From positions 1 through 20,480 of IMG/VR virus record IMGVR_UViG_3300008263_000025: a stretch of 20,480 bases of DNA. One strand, 5' to 3'. Positions 14,441 through 20,480 of the stretch are shown one piece after another. The translations under genes and the position numbers were made by a program. Within the stretch, counting starts at the first letter, position 1, and each line of letters begins with the position of its first letter. The notes under the pieces were generated by a model. The model was given only the letters and a program-made list of their open reading frames with translations. It made no database searches and had not been told where the DNA came from. Origin of the DNA: a virus.

Positions 14441-14604
14441 TCTCGGTCGTCTCCATATTCCTCGCGCTCCTCTTTCCACTTCTCAAAACATACGGCTGCG
14501 CGCTGGCCCACGTTGCTAAAGTCTTCGCGCATGGTCGGATTGGCCATGCAGCGGGCAATGAAATCATCGCGGCCCTCATCGGGGCCCGGTTGAGGAATAG
14601 GCAT
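14437..14604 (-). CDS. Small conserved late phage protein (Cys-containing, head module)
   Basis: 55 residues from the ATG at 14604 (MPIPQPGPDEGRDDFIARCM), overlapping the minor head gene by 29 bases, with GGAG about ten bases upstream. The pattern MPIP-P..DE-x-D-x-FI-x-RCM, then REDF, then QRAAVC-x-x-W recurs as a small phage protein or as the tail of head-module proteins. Function is unknown. A longer reading from 14715 is a shadow of the minor head gene. The stop overlaps the tail-terminator stop from the opposite side. Confidence 0.75.
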   Translation of the reverse strand: MPIPQPGPDEGRDDFIARCMANPTMREDFSNVGQRAAVCFEKWKEEREEYGDDRD

Positions 14605-16516
14605 TTGCGGCTTGCTCCAGGTTGACGATGCGATAAACCGGGTTTGAGCCGGCGTTGTGGACTGCAAGCGCAGATTCGCCGGCCTGGACTCTGGCCAGCT
14701 TGTCGCGCGAGCCAATTATCTTCGCGGCGATAGGCTCGGATAATCGGTTAAGAAAATACTGATCAGCCTCGGAGTCCTCCTGTGCCTGGCGCCCGCTGAG
14801 GTCCAGGCGTGGGGAGCTGATGCACTTGCAATTGTGCGTCACAATGCCATTGCATGTATAATGACCTTGTTCCGTCTCAAGGTTGTAGACATGGCCAGAA
14901 AAATTGAATCTATTGACGTCGATTATGTTGTCAACCAGTACAGCGCCGGTCGATCCATTTTGGATATTTCTGGCGAGTTCAGCGTCAGCCGCAACGTCAT
15001 CGAACGCAGGCTGATTCAAGCCGGGGTCCAGCTTCGGGGGCAGAGCGAAGCCAGCATCGTCAGGATGAGCAAGCTCACCAAAGACCAAAGGCTCGCACTT
15101 GCTGCAAACGCTCACAACTCCATTCGAGGCACGAAGCGCAGCTTTAAGACCTTGGTCAAATGCGCCATCGCCAAGCAAGCGAGTCAGTCCTCCGTCAGCG
15201 AACACGAGCAACGAATCATGCATGCCTTGCGCGGCCAAGGCATCGACCCTATCCCACAGCTTGCGATTGGCCCCTATAACTGCGACCTTGCCTGCTATCC
15301 CGTCGCCGTGGAAGTGTTCGGTGGTCAATGGCACTTCTCTGGTCGCCACCTTGCTCGAACTGAAAAACGCATCCGCTATCTCGGCAATGCGGGCTGGCAT
15401 GTGCTGATGCTGGTCGTCGATGAAGGAGTAGCCCACTACCGATTCGGCGCCGACACGGCTGATCACATTGCCACCTACGTTCAGCAAGCCCGCAGCAATC
15501 CATCCGGCGCTCGTGAGTACAGGGTGATTGACTGTCGCGGTCACACGTTGGCCGGTGGCCGTTGTGATGACGACCATATCTCCGTCATACCAGCGTTTAC
15601 TAACCGCCGCGATGTTGACAGCGGACGTTATGAGCGCGTCGCCAGGTAAACAAAACGGGTGGAAGGGCGGATTCGGGGCCTTGGCTTTCGGGTACACCCC
15701 ACGGCCAAGCCCGTACTGATCGCGGCCGGTAATCAGGTCACAGATGCACGGCGCGGTGCTGGTGCGGCTCCTGCGGATCTGGACAAACTCCAGATCTTCG
15801 TCTTCCAGCTGGATCTGCGCCTCGCGCTGGGAGTATGCCCGGTGCGCCTCGGTCCTGGCGATGCGCTCGGCAAAGTACCGCGTGCGCTCGTAGAACGCCG
15901 TTTTAAGCGTCTTTTCCAGCTCCACCCTGCCCACGGTGCCCTGAATGTCTTCTATCGCGTCCAGGGCCTGGCTGTAGGCCGCGCGCAGGGCTGGCGTTGA
16001 CAGTCCGTCCACCTGGATGCGCGCAAAGGCCTGGGCCATCTTGCGCCGCACGGGATCCGGGTCCAGGATCTCTCGCATGTACTTCGGCAGCTTCGGGTTC
16101 TCGGGATTGATCTGCAGCGGCTCAGCGTCTGGCTCTCGAAACCCGTAGCCTTCGAACAGCTGCAACGCCAGGCGCTTGGAGTCCTGATAGCCGCGCACGT
16201 TGCGCTGCACGATGCCGGCCACGATGTTGGAGACGTCCTGCGCCTCGGCGTACAGCTTGCGCGATAGGGAGACGGGTCCGATGTTGATGGCCAAGGCCGA
16301 CTCGGTGCCTACGCTGCGCTGAAGCACTGCGGACAGCGATGCGGCCATTAGGTCGGCGAACTCACCGGTAAATGAGTCCATCACCCGCGTGATGGCATCG
16401 CGCGGCGCAGTGCCGCGGCGCATCAGGTCCATCGCGCGCCGGTAGGCGGCGAGCACCTGCGCTTCGACGTCGGCCGAAAGCTGGTCCAATAGTGCGAGTT
16501 CTTCGGCTGGTGTCAT
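14576..16516 (-). CDS. Minor head protein (SPP1 gp7/Mu F type) carrying an intein
   Basis: 646 residues as translated. The host protein is split: N-extein residues 1-288 and C-extein 563-646, so about 372 residues after splicing, a normal size for gp7/Mu F proteins. The family motif A-R-T-E (RIARTEAHRAYSQREAQIQL, residues 219-236) is followed by TAPCICDLITG and then the PPFHPF-CKC motif, which the intein interrupts exactly before its first Cys. These proteins enter the procapsid and help packaging or DNA ejection. The gene overlaps the large terminase by ATGA at 16513 and the following small gene by 29 bases. Without splicing the conserved HP-x-C-x-C region would be broken, so splicing is probably needed for function. 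Confidence 0.9.
   Translation of the reverse strand: MTPAEELALLDQLSADVEAQVLAAYRRAMDLMRRGTAPRDAITRVMDSFTGEFADLMAASLSAVLQRSVGTESALAINIGPVSLSRKLYAEAQDVSNIVAGIVQRNVRGYQDSKRLALQLFEGYGFREPDAEPLQINPENPKLPKYMREILDPDPVRRKMAQAFARIQVDGLSTPALRAAYSQALDAIEDIQGTVGRVELEKTLKTAFYERTRYFAERIARTEAHRAYSQREAQIQLEDEDLEFVQIRRSRTSTAPCICDLITGRDQYGLGRGVYPKAKAPNPPFHPFCLPGDALITSAVNIAAVSKRWYDGDMVVITTATGQRVTATVNHPVLTSAGWIAAGLLNVGGNVISRVGAESVVGYSFIDDQHQHMPARIAEIADAFFSSSKVATREVPLTTEHFHGDGIAGKVAVIGANRKLWDRVDALAAQGMHDSLLVFADGGLTRLLGDGAFDQGLKAALRASNGVVSVCSKCEPLVFGELAHPDDAGFALPPKLDPGLNQPAFDDVAADAELARNIQNGSTGAVLVDNIIDVNRFNFSGHVYNLETEQGHYTCNGIVTHNCKCISSPRLDLSGRQAQEDSEADQYFLNRLSEPIAAKIIGSRDKLARVQAGESALAVHNAGSNPVYRIVNLEQAANAYSSTGPR
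14857..14862 (+). promoter_or_regulatory. Perfect -10 box for the antisense endonuclease gene
   Basis: TATAAT, preceded directly by TG, lies 28 bases before the endonuclease ATG. A poor -35 candidate, TTGTGC at 14832-14837, is 19 bases upstream. The transcript would start near 14869, followed by AAGG (14879-14882) and ATG at 14891. An inverted repeat ATTGTG-CGT-CACAAT (14831-14845) covers the -35 region and could be an operator. The box lies in DNA that on the minus strand encodes the conserved intein end (HYT of GHYTCNGIVTHN), so coding constraint and promoter overlap. Confidence 0.6.
14891..15649 (+). CDS. Vsr/EDxHD-like homing endonuclease, antisense within the intein
   Basis: 252 residues. 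The start is the ATG at 14891, with AAGG eight bases upstream; a GTG at 14834 would lie before the TATAAT box. Residues 8-50 are a helix-turn-helix (VVNQYSAGRSILDISGEFSV, SRNVIERRLIQAGVQLRG). Residues 102-178 are a PD-(D/E)XK core of Vsr/EDxHD type: SEHEQRIMHALRGQGI (E104, E106), IGPYNCDLACYPVAVEVFGG (D132, E141), QWH (H148), then TEKRIRYLGNAGWHVLMLVV. That layout is known from phage and intein-linked homing nucleases. The gene fills the intein: the TAA stop at 15647-15649 is the complement of the intein's second codon (Leu TTA). It reads in exact codon register against the sense frame. It probably cuts intein-less alleles of the minor head gene. Confidence 0.82.
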   Translation: MARKIESIDVDYVVNQYSAGRSILDISGEFSVSRNVIERRLIQAGVQLRGQSEASIVRMSKLTKDQRLALAANAHNSIRGTKRSFKTLVKCAIAKQASQSSVSEHEQRIMHALRGQGIDPIPQLAIGPYNCDLACYPVAVEVFGGQWHFSGRHLARTEKRIRYLGNAGWHVLMLVVDEGVAHYRFGADTADHIATYVQQARSNPSGAREYRVIDCRGHTLAGGRCDDDHISVIPAFTNRRDVDSGRYERVAR

Positions 16517-17748
16517 AGGCCTTGAATCCTAACCGCTGCAGCGCCTGAGTCGCGCTGGCGGATCAAAGGGTTTAGCGCATAACGCACAGCGTCGATTCCG
16601 TGATTCCAAGCGTCCACGACATCGGGCATGATGTCGCCCGTTAGCCGATCCACGCGGTAGCTGTACAGGCTGGTCTCCTTGATCAGATGCTTGCATCGAG
16701 GATGAATCACGATCTCGGCGTAACTGCGCAAGTGCGCAATGCCGTCGTTGACACTGCCCGGCCATTTGGCCACTGGCACCACCCTGGGCAAGCCGTGCCG
16801 TTGCAGGTAGCTGATGGACTCTGGACGGGCGCTGTCGGCGCGCATGGTGTGCTGCTGCACCCCTGGTATCAACTGCGCCAGAAAATCGGTTGTAGCGTCG
16901 ATTTCGAGGCCTTTGGCCTGTGCTTCGTGGTCAACCCAAACGCGAGAGTCTTTGATCCAGCAGCGCACCGCGGCGGTCGGGTCTTGCGCAAAGCCAAAGT
17001 CCAGGCCGTAATAAGGCCCGTCCCAGGCAGGCCCGCCTGCTTCAAAGTCGCGCACTGCGACCTTGCCGGCCAGCACCTGGGCATCGCTTTTGGTCAGGTA
17101 GGCGCCGTCCCAGACATGCGCATATGTGCCTGGATCCATCATGGCCTCCTGGCGGCGGCGCAGCTCGTCCAGCTCGGGCGGGAAAAACGGATTGTCCTGC
17201 CAGTTGATCTCGACAATTTTTGACCGGTCTGGCGGCCGCTTTCTAAACCGCGTGTCTACCGGGCTGTTGTCCAGGCGCGGGTTCCACAGCACCCACATCT
17301 CGGCCTTGGGCTGGCGGAAAACGGTCGGCTCGAGATCCAGCCAGGCCGACTCGGGCACGTCCTCTGCCTCTTCGACGATGGTCAGGTCGATCTTGGCCGT
17401 GGACTTCACAGCCGTAATGTTGTTGCGCAGGCCGCGGAACAGAAACTCCGTGCCGTTGCGTCCGCGCAGGTAGTCCACCCCGACGTCGTAATGAGCTGCG
17501 AGCCACGGGTATGCCGCAATGGCCGCCTTGAGCTCGGCATGGAATGACTCTTTGATGCTCACCTGCAGCTCGCGCGTGCACAGCACCCGCAGCGGCTCGA
17601 TGAAACCCCAGATGGCCGCCATGAGGGCCATGCTGAAGCTCTTGCCGCTGCCGCGGCCGCCGTAGACGCCGCGGTACAGGTATGCCCCCCTGGGTTCTTT
17701 GAAAACCCCGAGGATTTTCGGCGGCAGCTCGACGCGGGCCGTGGTCAT
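16513..17748 (-). CDS. terL: Terminase large subunit
   Basis: 411 residues. The Walker A motif is GGRGSGKS (residues 30-37), and the Walker B is LTIVEEAEDV (122-131). The motor-coupling segment is VLWNPRLDNSP (153-163). The nuclease domain shows YYGLDFGFAQDPTAA (D250), MRADSARPES (D305) and DVVDAWNHGIDAVRY (D379, D386), the three acid clusters of the RNase H-like nuclease. This is the PBSX-type Terminase_3 family. It cuts concatemeric DNA and drives it into the procapsid through the portal. It overlaps the small terminase by ATGA (17745) and the minor head gene by ATGA (16513), so all three are translationally coupled. Confidence 0.96.
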   Translation of the reverse strand: MTTARVELPPKILGVFKEPRGAYLYRGVYGGRGSGKSFSMALMAAIWGFIEPLRVLCTRELQVSIKESFHAELKAAIAAYPWLAAHYDVGVDYLRGRNGTEFLFRGLRNNITAVKSTAKIDLTIVEEAEDVPESAWLDLEPTVFRQPKAEMWVLWNPRLDNSPVDTRFRKRPPDRSKIVEINWQDNPFFPPELDELRRRQEAMMDPGTYAHVWDGAYLTKSDAQVLAGKVAVRDFEAGGPAWDGPYYGLDFGFAQDPTAAVRCWIKDSRVWVDHEAQAKGLEIDATTDFLAQLIPGVQQHTMRADSARPESISYLQRHGLPRVVPVAKWPGSVNDGIAHLRSYAEIVIHPRCKHLIKETSLYSYRVDRLTGDIMPDVVDAWNHGIDAVRYALNPLIRQRDSGAAAVRIQGL

Positions 17749-18170
17749 TCAGATTTTGCGATCAGCTCAATTCTGTGAACCAGCGGCGATTTATCGTCTC
17801 CGCTGATCTCGAGTTTCTCGCCGTATTTTTTCGGCGCCAGTTTCGATAACAGCCACTTGCGAGTATCTACCTGGAGTTTGTGCTTTTGCACGGCGGCCCA
17901 GTCTTTACGGCCATCGGGGGTTTCTCCGACATCGACGTCGGATAACTCCATGACCTCTTGGGCGATGCGTTCGACGAAGTTCTCGCGCGCCTGCGCGTAC
18001 CTGTCGGCCAGCTCCGCATCCTGCCCAACCCACAGCATGAACGTCGGCATCGGCACGCCGGCCTGCTGGCAAGCCTTAAAGCAGCTCATGCCAAAGTCCA
18101 TCGCCTTGATGACCTTCTCCGCGACTTCGGCCCGCTCAGGGCTTCCTGGCTTGGTTCGTTTGTTTGCCAT
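17745..18170 (-). CDS. terS: Terminase small subunit
   Basis: 141 residues from the ATG at 18170 (MANKRTKPGSPERAEVAEKV), which has AGGAG five bases upstream; an earlier in-frame ATG at 18194 lacks such a site. The N-terminal half is a helix-turn-helix-like DNA-binding region (AMDFGMSCFKACQQAGVPMP, TFMLWVGQDAELADRYAQAR). The C-terminal half (DWAAVQKHKLQVDTRKWLLS, KLAPKKYGEKLEI) is typical of small terminase subunits. It recognises the packaging site and hands DNA to the large subunit, whose gene overlaps. The repeat-rich region just upstream may hold its pac or cos site. Confidence 0.9.
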   Translation of the reverse strand: MANKRTKPGSPERAEVAEKVIKAMDFGMSCFKACQQAGVPMPTFMLWVGQDAELADRYAQARENFVERIAQEVMELSDVDVGETPDGRKDWAAVQKHKLQVDTRKWLLSKLAPKKYGEKLEISGDDKSPLVHRIELIAKSE

Positions 18171-18188
18171 GTTTGCTCCTATGTTAGT

Positions 18189-18202
18189 GACCACTCATGG
18201 TC
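18189..18202. promoter_or_regulatory. Inverted repeat upstream of the small terminase
   Basis: GACCA-CTCA-TGGTC, a short perfect inverted repeat with a four-base centre, lies 18 bases before the small-terminase ATG. It could be an operator or a recognition half-site. I could not find convincing -35 and -10 boxes next to it. Confidence 0.35.
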
Positions 18203-18233
18203 TCAAAAACGGGTCCGGCGCTTGTCGCTGGAC

Positions 18234-18407
18234 TCTACGCGTTCTACACCTCTACGCGTAGAACGCGTGATTTTCAAAACCCCTCCATGTGCGTGCGCAT
18301 GTGTGTGTGCATGTGTATTAGTATAGACATGGTGTAGAACGTGTAGAACGTGTAGAACTCCAATGCTGACAACAACTTAGAACGTGTAGAGAGTCTACGC
18401 GTTCTAC
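18234..18407. repeat. Cluster of GTAGAAC repeats (candidate origin or regulatory/packaging site)
   Basis: The intergenic region 18171-18403 has no gene. It holds TCTACGCGTTCTAC at 18234-18247 and again, identical, at 18394-18407. The palindrome TCTACGCGTAGA lies at 18251-18262, running into GTAGAACGCGT (18258-18268), which pairs with 18237-18247. Three perfect tandem copies of GTGTAGAAC lie at 18332-18358. TAGAACGTGTAGA at 18378-18390 faces the last copy across three bases (13-base arms, one mismatch). The stop codon of the primase gene lies inside the last repeat. Iteron-like repeats beside a primase-helicase fit a replication origin. A terminase site or a repressor operator array are alternatives. 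Confidence 0.7.
18286..18317. other. Alternating pyrimidine-purine tract (Z-DNA-prone)
   Basis: From CATGTGCGTGCGCATG through the GTGTGTGTGCATGTGTA run, 32 bases alternate strictly between pyrimidine and purine. The tract lies in the middle of the repeat cluster and is followed by the AT-rich TATTAGTATAGACAT. Such tracts can take left-handed form under negative supercoiling and help strand opening. Whether this one does is not known. Confidence 0.6.
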
Positions 18408-20480
18408 TCGTCCTTGACCCAGGCCCGGAAACTGCGCCCGTTTGTCGATTTGGTGATGACCGTTCGCCAGCCGAGCACTCGCATCACCCGACCGACCCGT
18501 TTCTGTGCGATCTGGTCATGGCGACCGATCTCAATCTTCAAACAGTCAGACAAAATCTCTGATGTTGTCGGACGATTCTGATTCCACAGCCATCCTCCGA
18601 TGACGGATTCCCATGAGTCGGAATCGCGCCTGGACTCAACTTCTTCGTTTTGAAGGTCCATCGGGACGTCCCACCATGAGCCGCCATCGTTGAACAGGTG
18701 GACGGCTTCAGCAAAGAGCTGGTCTCGGTTGTCACGCAGCCAATCGTGGTTCACGTTGCCGCAGCGAACGGGCCAGAACCGGCGTGCTCCAGTTTCGTCT
18801 CTCTGCCAGTCGTCGCGGTTCGTTGTGCAGGCCAGAACAGTTTGTCTCGGATGGTTTTCTGTGTTCCTTCCGTAGCTTTTTCTATATCTATCCATCTGGC
18901 AAGAGATAATGCCTTTGATTCGCTCAACCTCTGCGCGAGTAAATGAGTGCATCTCTGCAATCTCGACCAGCATGTGGCCTTTCAGGACTTCGTAGAAGTC
19001 TTTGTGCGTCACGTTTTCATGACACTCTGTGAACCACTTGCCTCCGAGGATGCGCAGCGCGGTGGACTTGCCGGCCCCTTGCGTTCCCTCCAGAACAGGC
19101 ACGGTATCAACCTTGCAGCCTGGCCGAAACACGCGGGCCACCATTGACATGACCCAGCAGCGTCCTACGGCGTCGGTGTAGGCGTTTTCTGGGGCTCCAA
19201 GGCCTTCTGACATCAGGTAGGACAGGCGGCGCACGCCGTCCCAGCCAAGCGACTTCAGCCAGTCCTTGCACTCGTTGCGCGTGTCGTGGAAGGCGGCCAC
19301 CACAGCAGCGTCATGACAGGTTTGCAGGCCTATGCGCGTGAGTCCTACGTGGCGTTGCATGTAGAGCTGCAGCAGCACGTCGTCGGCGTCTTTCCACTGG
19401 CGTTCCTCGCCCTGCCATGTGGTCATGATCGTGTCGAGAAACTCGTCGTACCAAATCTTGCCGCGCAGATTTGGATCAGACTCAATCGCCCTGACCACGT
19501 TGTCAAGGTTCATGATCGGCGTGCCGTTCGGCATCAGCACCAGATCAAGCTGTTGCCGAGCGTCGATCTCGCCTGTCTCTGGATCGATTGACGGTGGGAT
19601 GGCGACCGCTGCGCTAGGTCGCCACTTTGTCGCCCGTGGCACCATGAAAGCCTTGCAGTCGTCCCAGCACGCAAAGTCAGCGTCGGCTGCGTCCCACCCG
19701 TCCGGTTGGCCCGAAACGTCCAGAATCTTGACCTCGGCCGCACTGGTGGCGATGATCTGGGCCACGCGCTCCATGGCCTTTCGGCCAGGCTCATCTGCGT
19801 CCGGCCATAACAGCACCTTGCGGCCTGCCAGCGGCGTCCAGTCGGCCTTGTCTGCGGCCATTGCGCCTGCTGGCCACGTCACCGCCACATAGGGACCGCT
19901 GAACCGTCGCGCAGCGTCTGCGGCCTTCTCGCCTTCGACCACCAGCACCGCAGCGCCAGGACGCTCTGCAATCTCTTGGAGACCGTACAGCGGACGCGGC
20001 GATGGCCACTGGCCCATGCCCCAGCGCTCACCGTTCCACGTCCACGGGACAATCTGCTTGCGCTCGCCCGCAGGCTCGTAGCGGGCCACGTAGCCCAGCA
20101 CCTCGCCGTCTGCGTTGCGGTACGTCCACCGCGCCGATGGCTTGTCATAGCGAGTGTGCACACACGGACACTCGGCGAAGTCGGCAGGCACTGGCGTGAC
20201 AACGCGCCTCGCTGGTTCTGCCGGTGGAGCTGCGTGCGCATGACCGTTAACGCGCTTGGCCGGTTTTGTCTCACCGCCGAGATGGCGATATGCATCGCCC
20301 ATTGGCAGCTCGTAGATCGCGGCGTACAGGCTCACCAGATCGCTGCCGTGGTCACCAGTTGCGAAGTCTGACCACGCGCCTGTTGCAAGGTTGACCTTGA
20401 GGGATTGACCGGCGGCACCGCTGAGATCGCCAGCGACCCAGGAATTGCCGCGCTTGCGGCCGGCTGGCAGCCAGGATGCG
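18404..20480 (-). CDS. Primase-helicase (Toprim plus VirE/D5-like), 5' end beyond window
   Basis: About 691 residues are visible and the frame is open to the right edge. An internal GTG at 20335 is not the start: upstream in frame lies LPAGRKRGNSWVAGDLSGAA, then LKVNLATGAWSDFATGDHGS, the usual N-terminal zinc-primase-like module of phage primases. A Toprim-like part follows (VLVVEGEKAADAA and LLWPDADEPG, near 19940 and 19800). The C-terminal part is a VirE/VapE family SF3-like ATPase with Walker A EGTQGAGKST (near 19065-19095), VEIAEMHSF, ACTTNRDDW and the arginine-rich GARRFWPVRC. It probably primes and unwinds DNA at the phage origin. The repeat cluster begins inside its stop codon. Confidence 0.92.
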   Translation of the reverse strand, partial: ASWLPAGRKRGNSWVAGDLSGAAGQSLKVNLATGAWSDFATGDHGSDLVSLYAAIYELPMGDAYRHLGGETKPAKRVNGHAHAAPPAEPARRVVTPVPADFAECPCVHTRYDKPSARWTYRNADGEVLGYVARYEPAGERKQIVPWTWNGERWGMGQWPSPRPLYGLQEIAERPGAAVLVVEGEKAADAARRFSGPYVAVTWPAGAMAADKADWTPLAGRKVLLWPDADEPGRKAMERVAQIIATSAAEVKILDVSGQPDGWDAADADFACWDDCKAFMVPRATKWRPSAAVAIPPSIDPETGEIDARQQLDLVLMPNGTPIMNLDNVVRAIESDPNLRGKIWYDEFLDTIMTTWQGEERQWKDADDVLLQLYMQRHVGLTRIGLQTCHDAAVVAAFHDTRNECKDWLKSLGWDGVRRLSYLMSEGLGAPENAYTDAVGRCWVMSMVARVFRPGCKVDTVPVLEGTQGAGKSTALRILGGKWFTECHENVTHKDFYEVLKGHMLVEIAEMHSFTRAEVERIKGIISCQMDRYRKSYGRNTENHPRQTVLACTTNRDDWQRDETGARRFWPVRCGNVNHDWLRDNRDQLFAEAVHLFNDGGSWWDVPMDLQNEEVESRRDSDSWESVIGGWLWNQNRPTTSEILSDCLKIEIGRHDQIAQKRVGRVMRVLGWRTVITKSTNGRSFRAWVKDE

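Larger units (their letters stand above)
14831..15652 (-). mobile_element. Intein (274 residues) in the minor head protein
   Basis: The intein spans residues 289-562 of the minor head protein. Splicing block A is CLPGDALI at the first residue (Cys1). Block B is TVNHPVLTSAGW with the T-x-x-H motif. Blocks F and G are GHVYNLETEQGHY and CNGIVTHN, with penultimate His, terminal Asn and a Cys at the +1 position of the C-extein. All nucleophiles expected for a Cys-type class 1 intein are present. The middle (residues about 355-525) has no LAGLIDADG motif; it holds VPLTTEHFHGDG and VAVIGANRKLWDR. The complementary strand of this same DNA encodes a nuclease, so the unit is an intein plus antisense endonuclease. 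Confidence 0.92.

Noticed and set aside
14834-14890. Upstream GTG start for the endonuclease, adding 19 residues
   Set aside because: It lies upstream of the TATAAT box and has no ribosome site. The ATG at 14891 has AAGG at good spacing and starts the helix-turn-helix region.
15000-15480. LAGLIDADG or HNH endonuclease domain within the intein's own frame
   Set aside because: No such motif is visible in the sense frame between the splicing blocks; the nuclease signature appears only on the opposite strand.
15659-16000. Plus-strand open frame opposite the minor head N-extein, in the same register as the endonuclease
   Set aside because: It has no recognisable motif and no clear ribosome site; it is a shadow. 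It is not part of the endonuclease, which stops at 15649 exactly at the intein edge.
18378-18407. Rho-independent terminator after the primase-helicase
   Set aside because: The 13-base arms form a hairpin, but no T-run follows on either strand and the arms match the other repeats in the region. A repeat or binding-site role explains it better.
20333-20335. GTG as start of the primase-helicase
   Set aside because: The frame is open upstream to the window edge and encodes the recognisable primase N-terminal motif with VNLATGAWSDFATGDHG, so the gene begins outside the window.
1-20480. CRISPR array, tRNA, rRNA, integrase, transposase
   Set aside because: No regularly spaced direct repeats, cloverleaf-like segments, conserved rRNA stretches, recombinase motifs or insertion-sequence ends were seen. 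The only mobile elements supported are the intein/endonuclease and the HNH gene.

Overview
The window is about 20.5 kb of a tailed double-stranded DNA phage (or prophage) of siphovirus type. It holds most of the head and tail genes, the terminase, and part of a primase-helicase. There is no tRNA, rRNA, integrase, lysis cassette or CRISPR array that I can see. The base composition is GC-rich over most of the length, and the phage carries an H-NS protein whose C-terminal domain is of the kind common in Burkholderiales. A betaproteobacterial host is therefore a reasonable guess, but not proven.

Layout, left to right. (1) Positions 1-8157, minus strand: one late operon read right to left. It runs H-NS-like protein, scaffold, P22-type coat protein, a small AT-hook-like protein, tail tube, tail assembly chaperone with an apparent -1 frameshift extension, tape measure, two small tail proteins, a LamG-bearing tail protein, and the start of another tail protein cut by the window edge. 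(2) Positions 8158-8207: a 50-bp divergent start region. (3) Positions 8208-14440, plus strand: portal, a small beta protein, a collagen/C1q-like fibre, a small protein, a spike with lectin-like domains, an HNH endonuclease, two small proteins, a gp10-like neck protein, one unknown, and a tail-terminator-like protein. Most genes overlap by 1-4 bases. (4) Positions 14437-18170, minus strand: small terminase, large terminase, an SPP1 gp7/Mu F-type minor head protein, and a small late protein. (5) Positions 18171-18403: a non-coding region full of GTAGAAC-type repeats with a 32-bp alternating pyrimidine-purine tract, a candidate origin or regulatory hub. (6) Position 18404 to the right edge, minus strand: a Toprim/VirE-type primase-helicase that runs off the window.

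The most striking element is at 14831-15652. The minor head gene is interrupted, inside its conserved HP-x-C-x-C motif, by a 274-residue intein with no LAGLIDADG domain. The opposite strand of the intein DNA carries a second, well-formed gene: a 252-residue protein with an N-terminal helix-turn-helix and a Vsr/EDxHD-like PD-(D/E)XK nuclease core. It has its own perfect TATAAT box and Shine-Dalgarno site inside the intein's C-terminal splicing block. Its stop codon is the complement of the intein's second codon. Both genes are read in exact codon-to-codon register on the two strands. This looks like a compact homing element in which splicing domain and endonuclease share the same DNA on opposite strands.

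Other points of interest: the portal and neck genes lie on the opposite strand from the rest of the head and tail genes. Two receptor-binding-type proteins have AT-rich, probably imported, carbohydrate-binding domains. The H-NS homologue is the first gene of the late operon.
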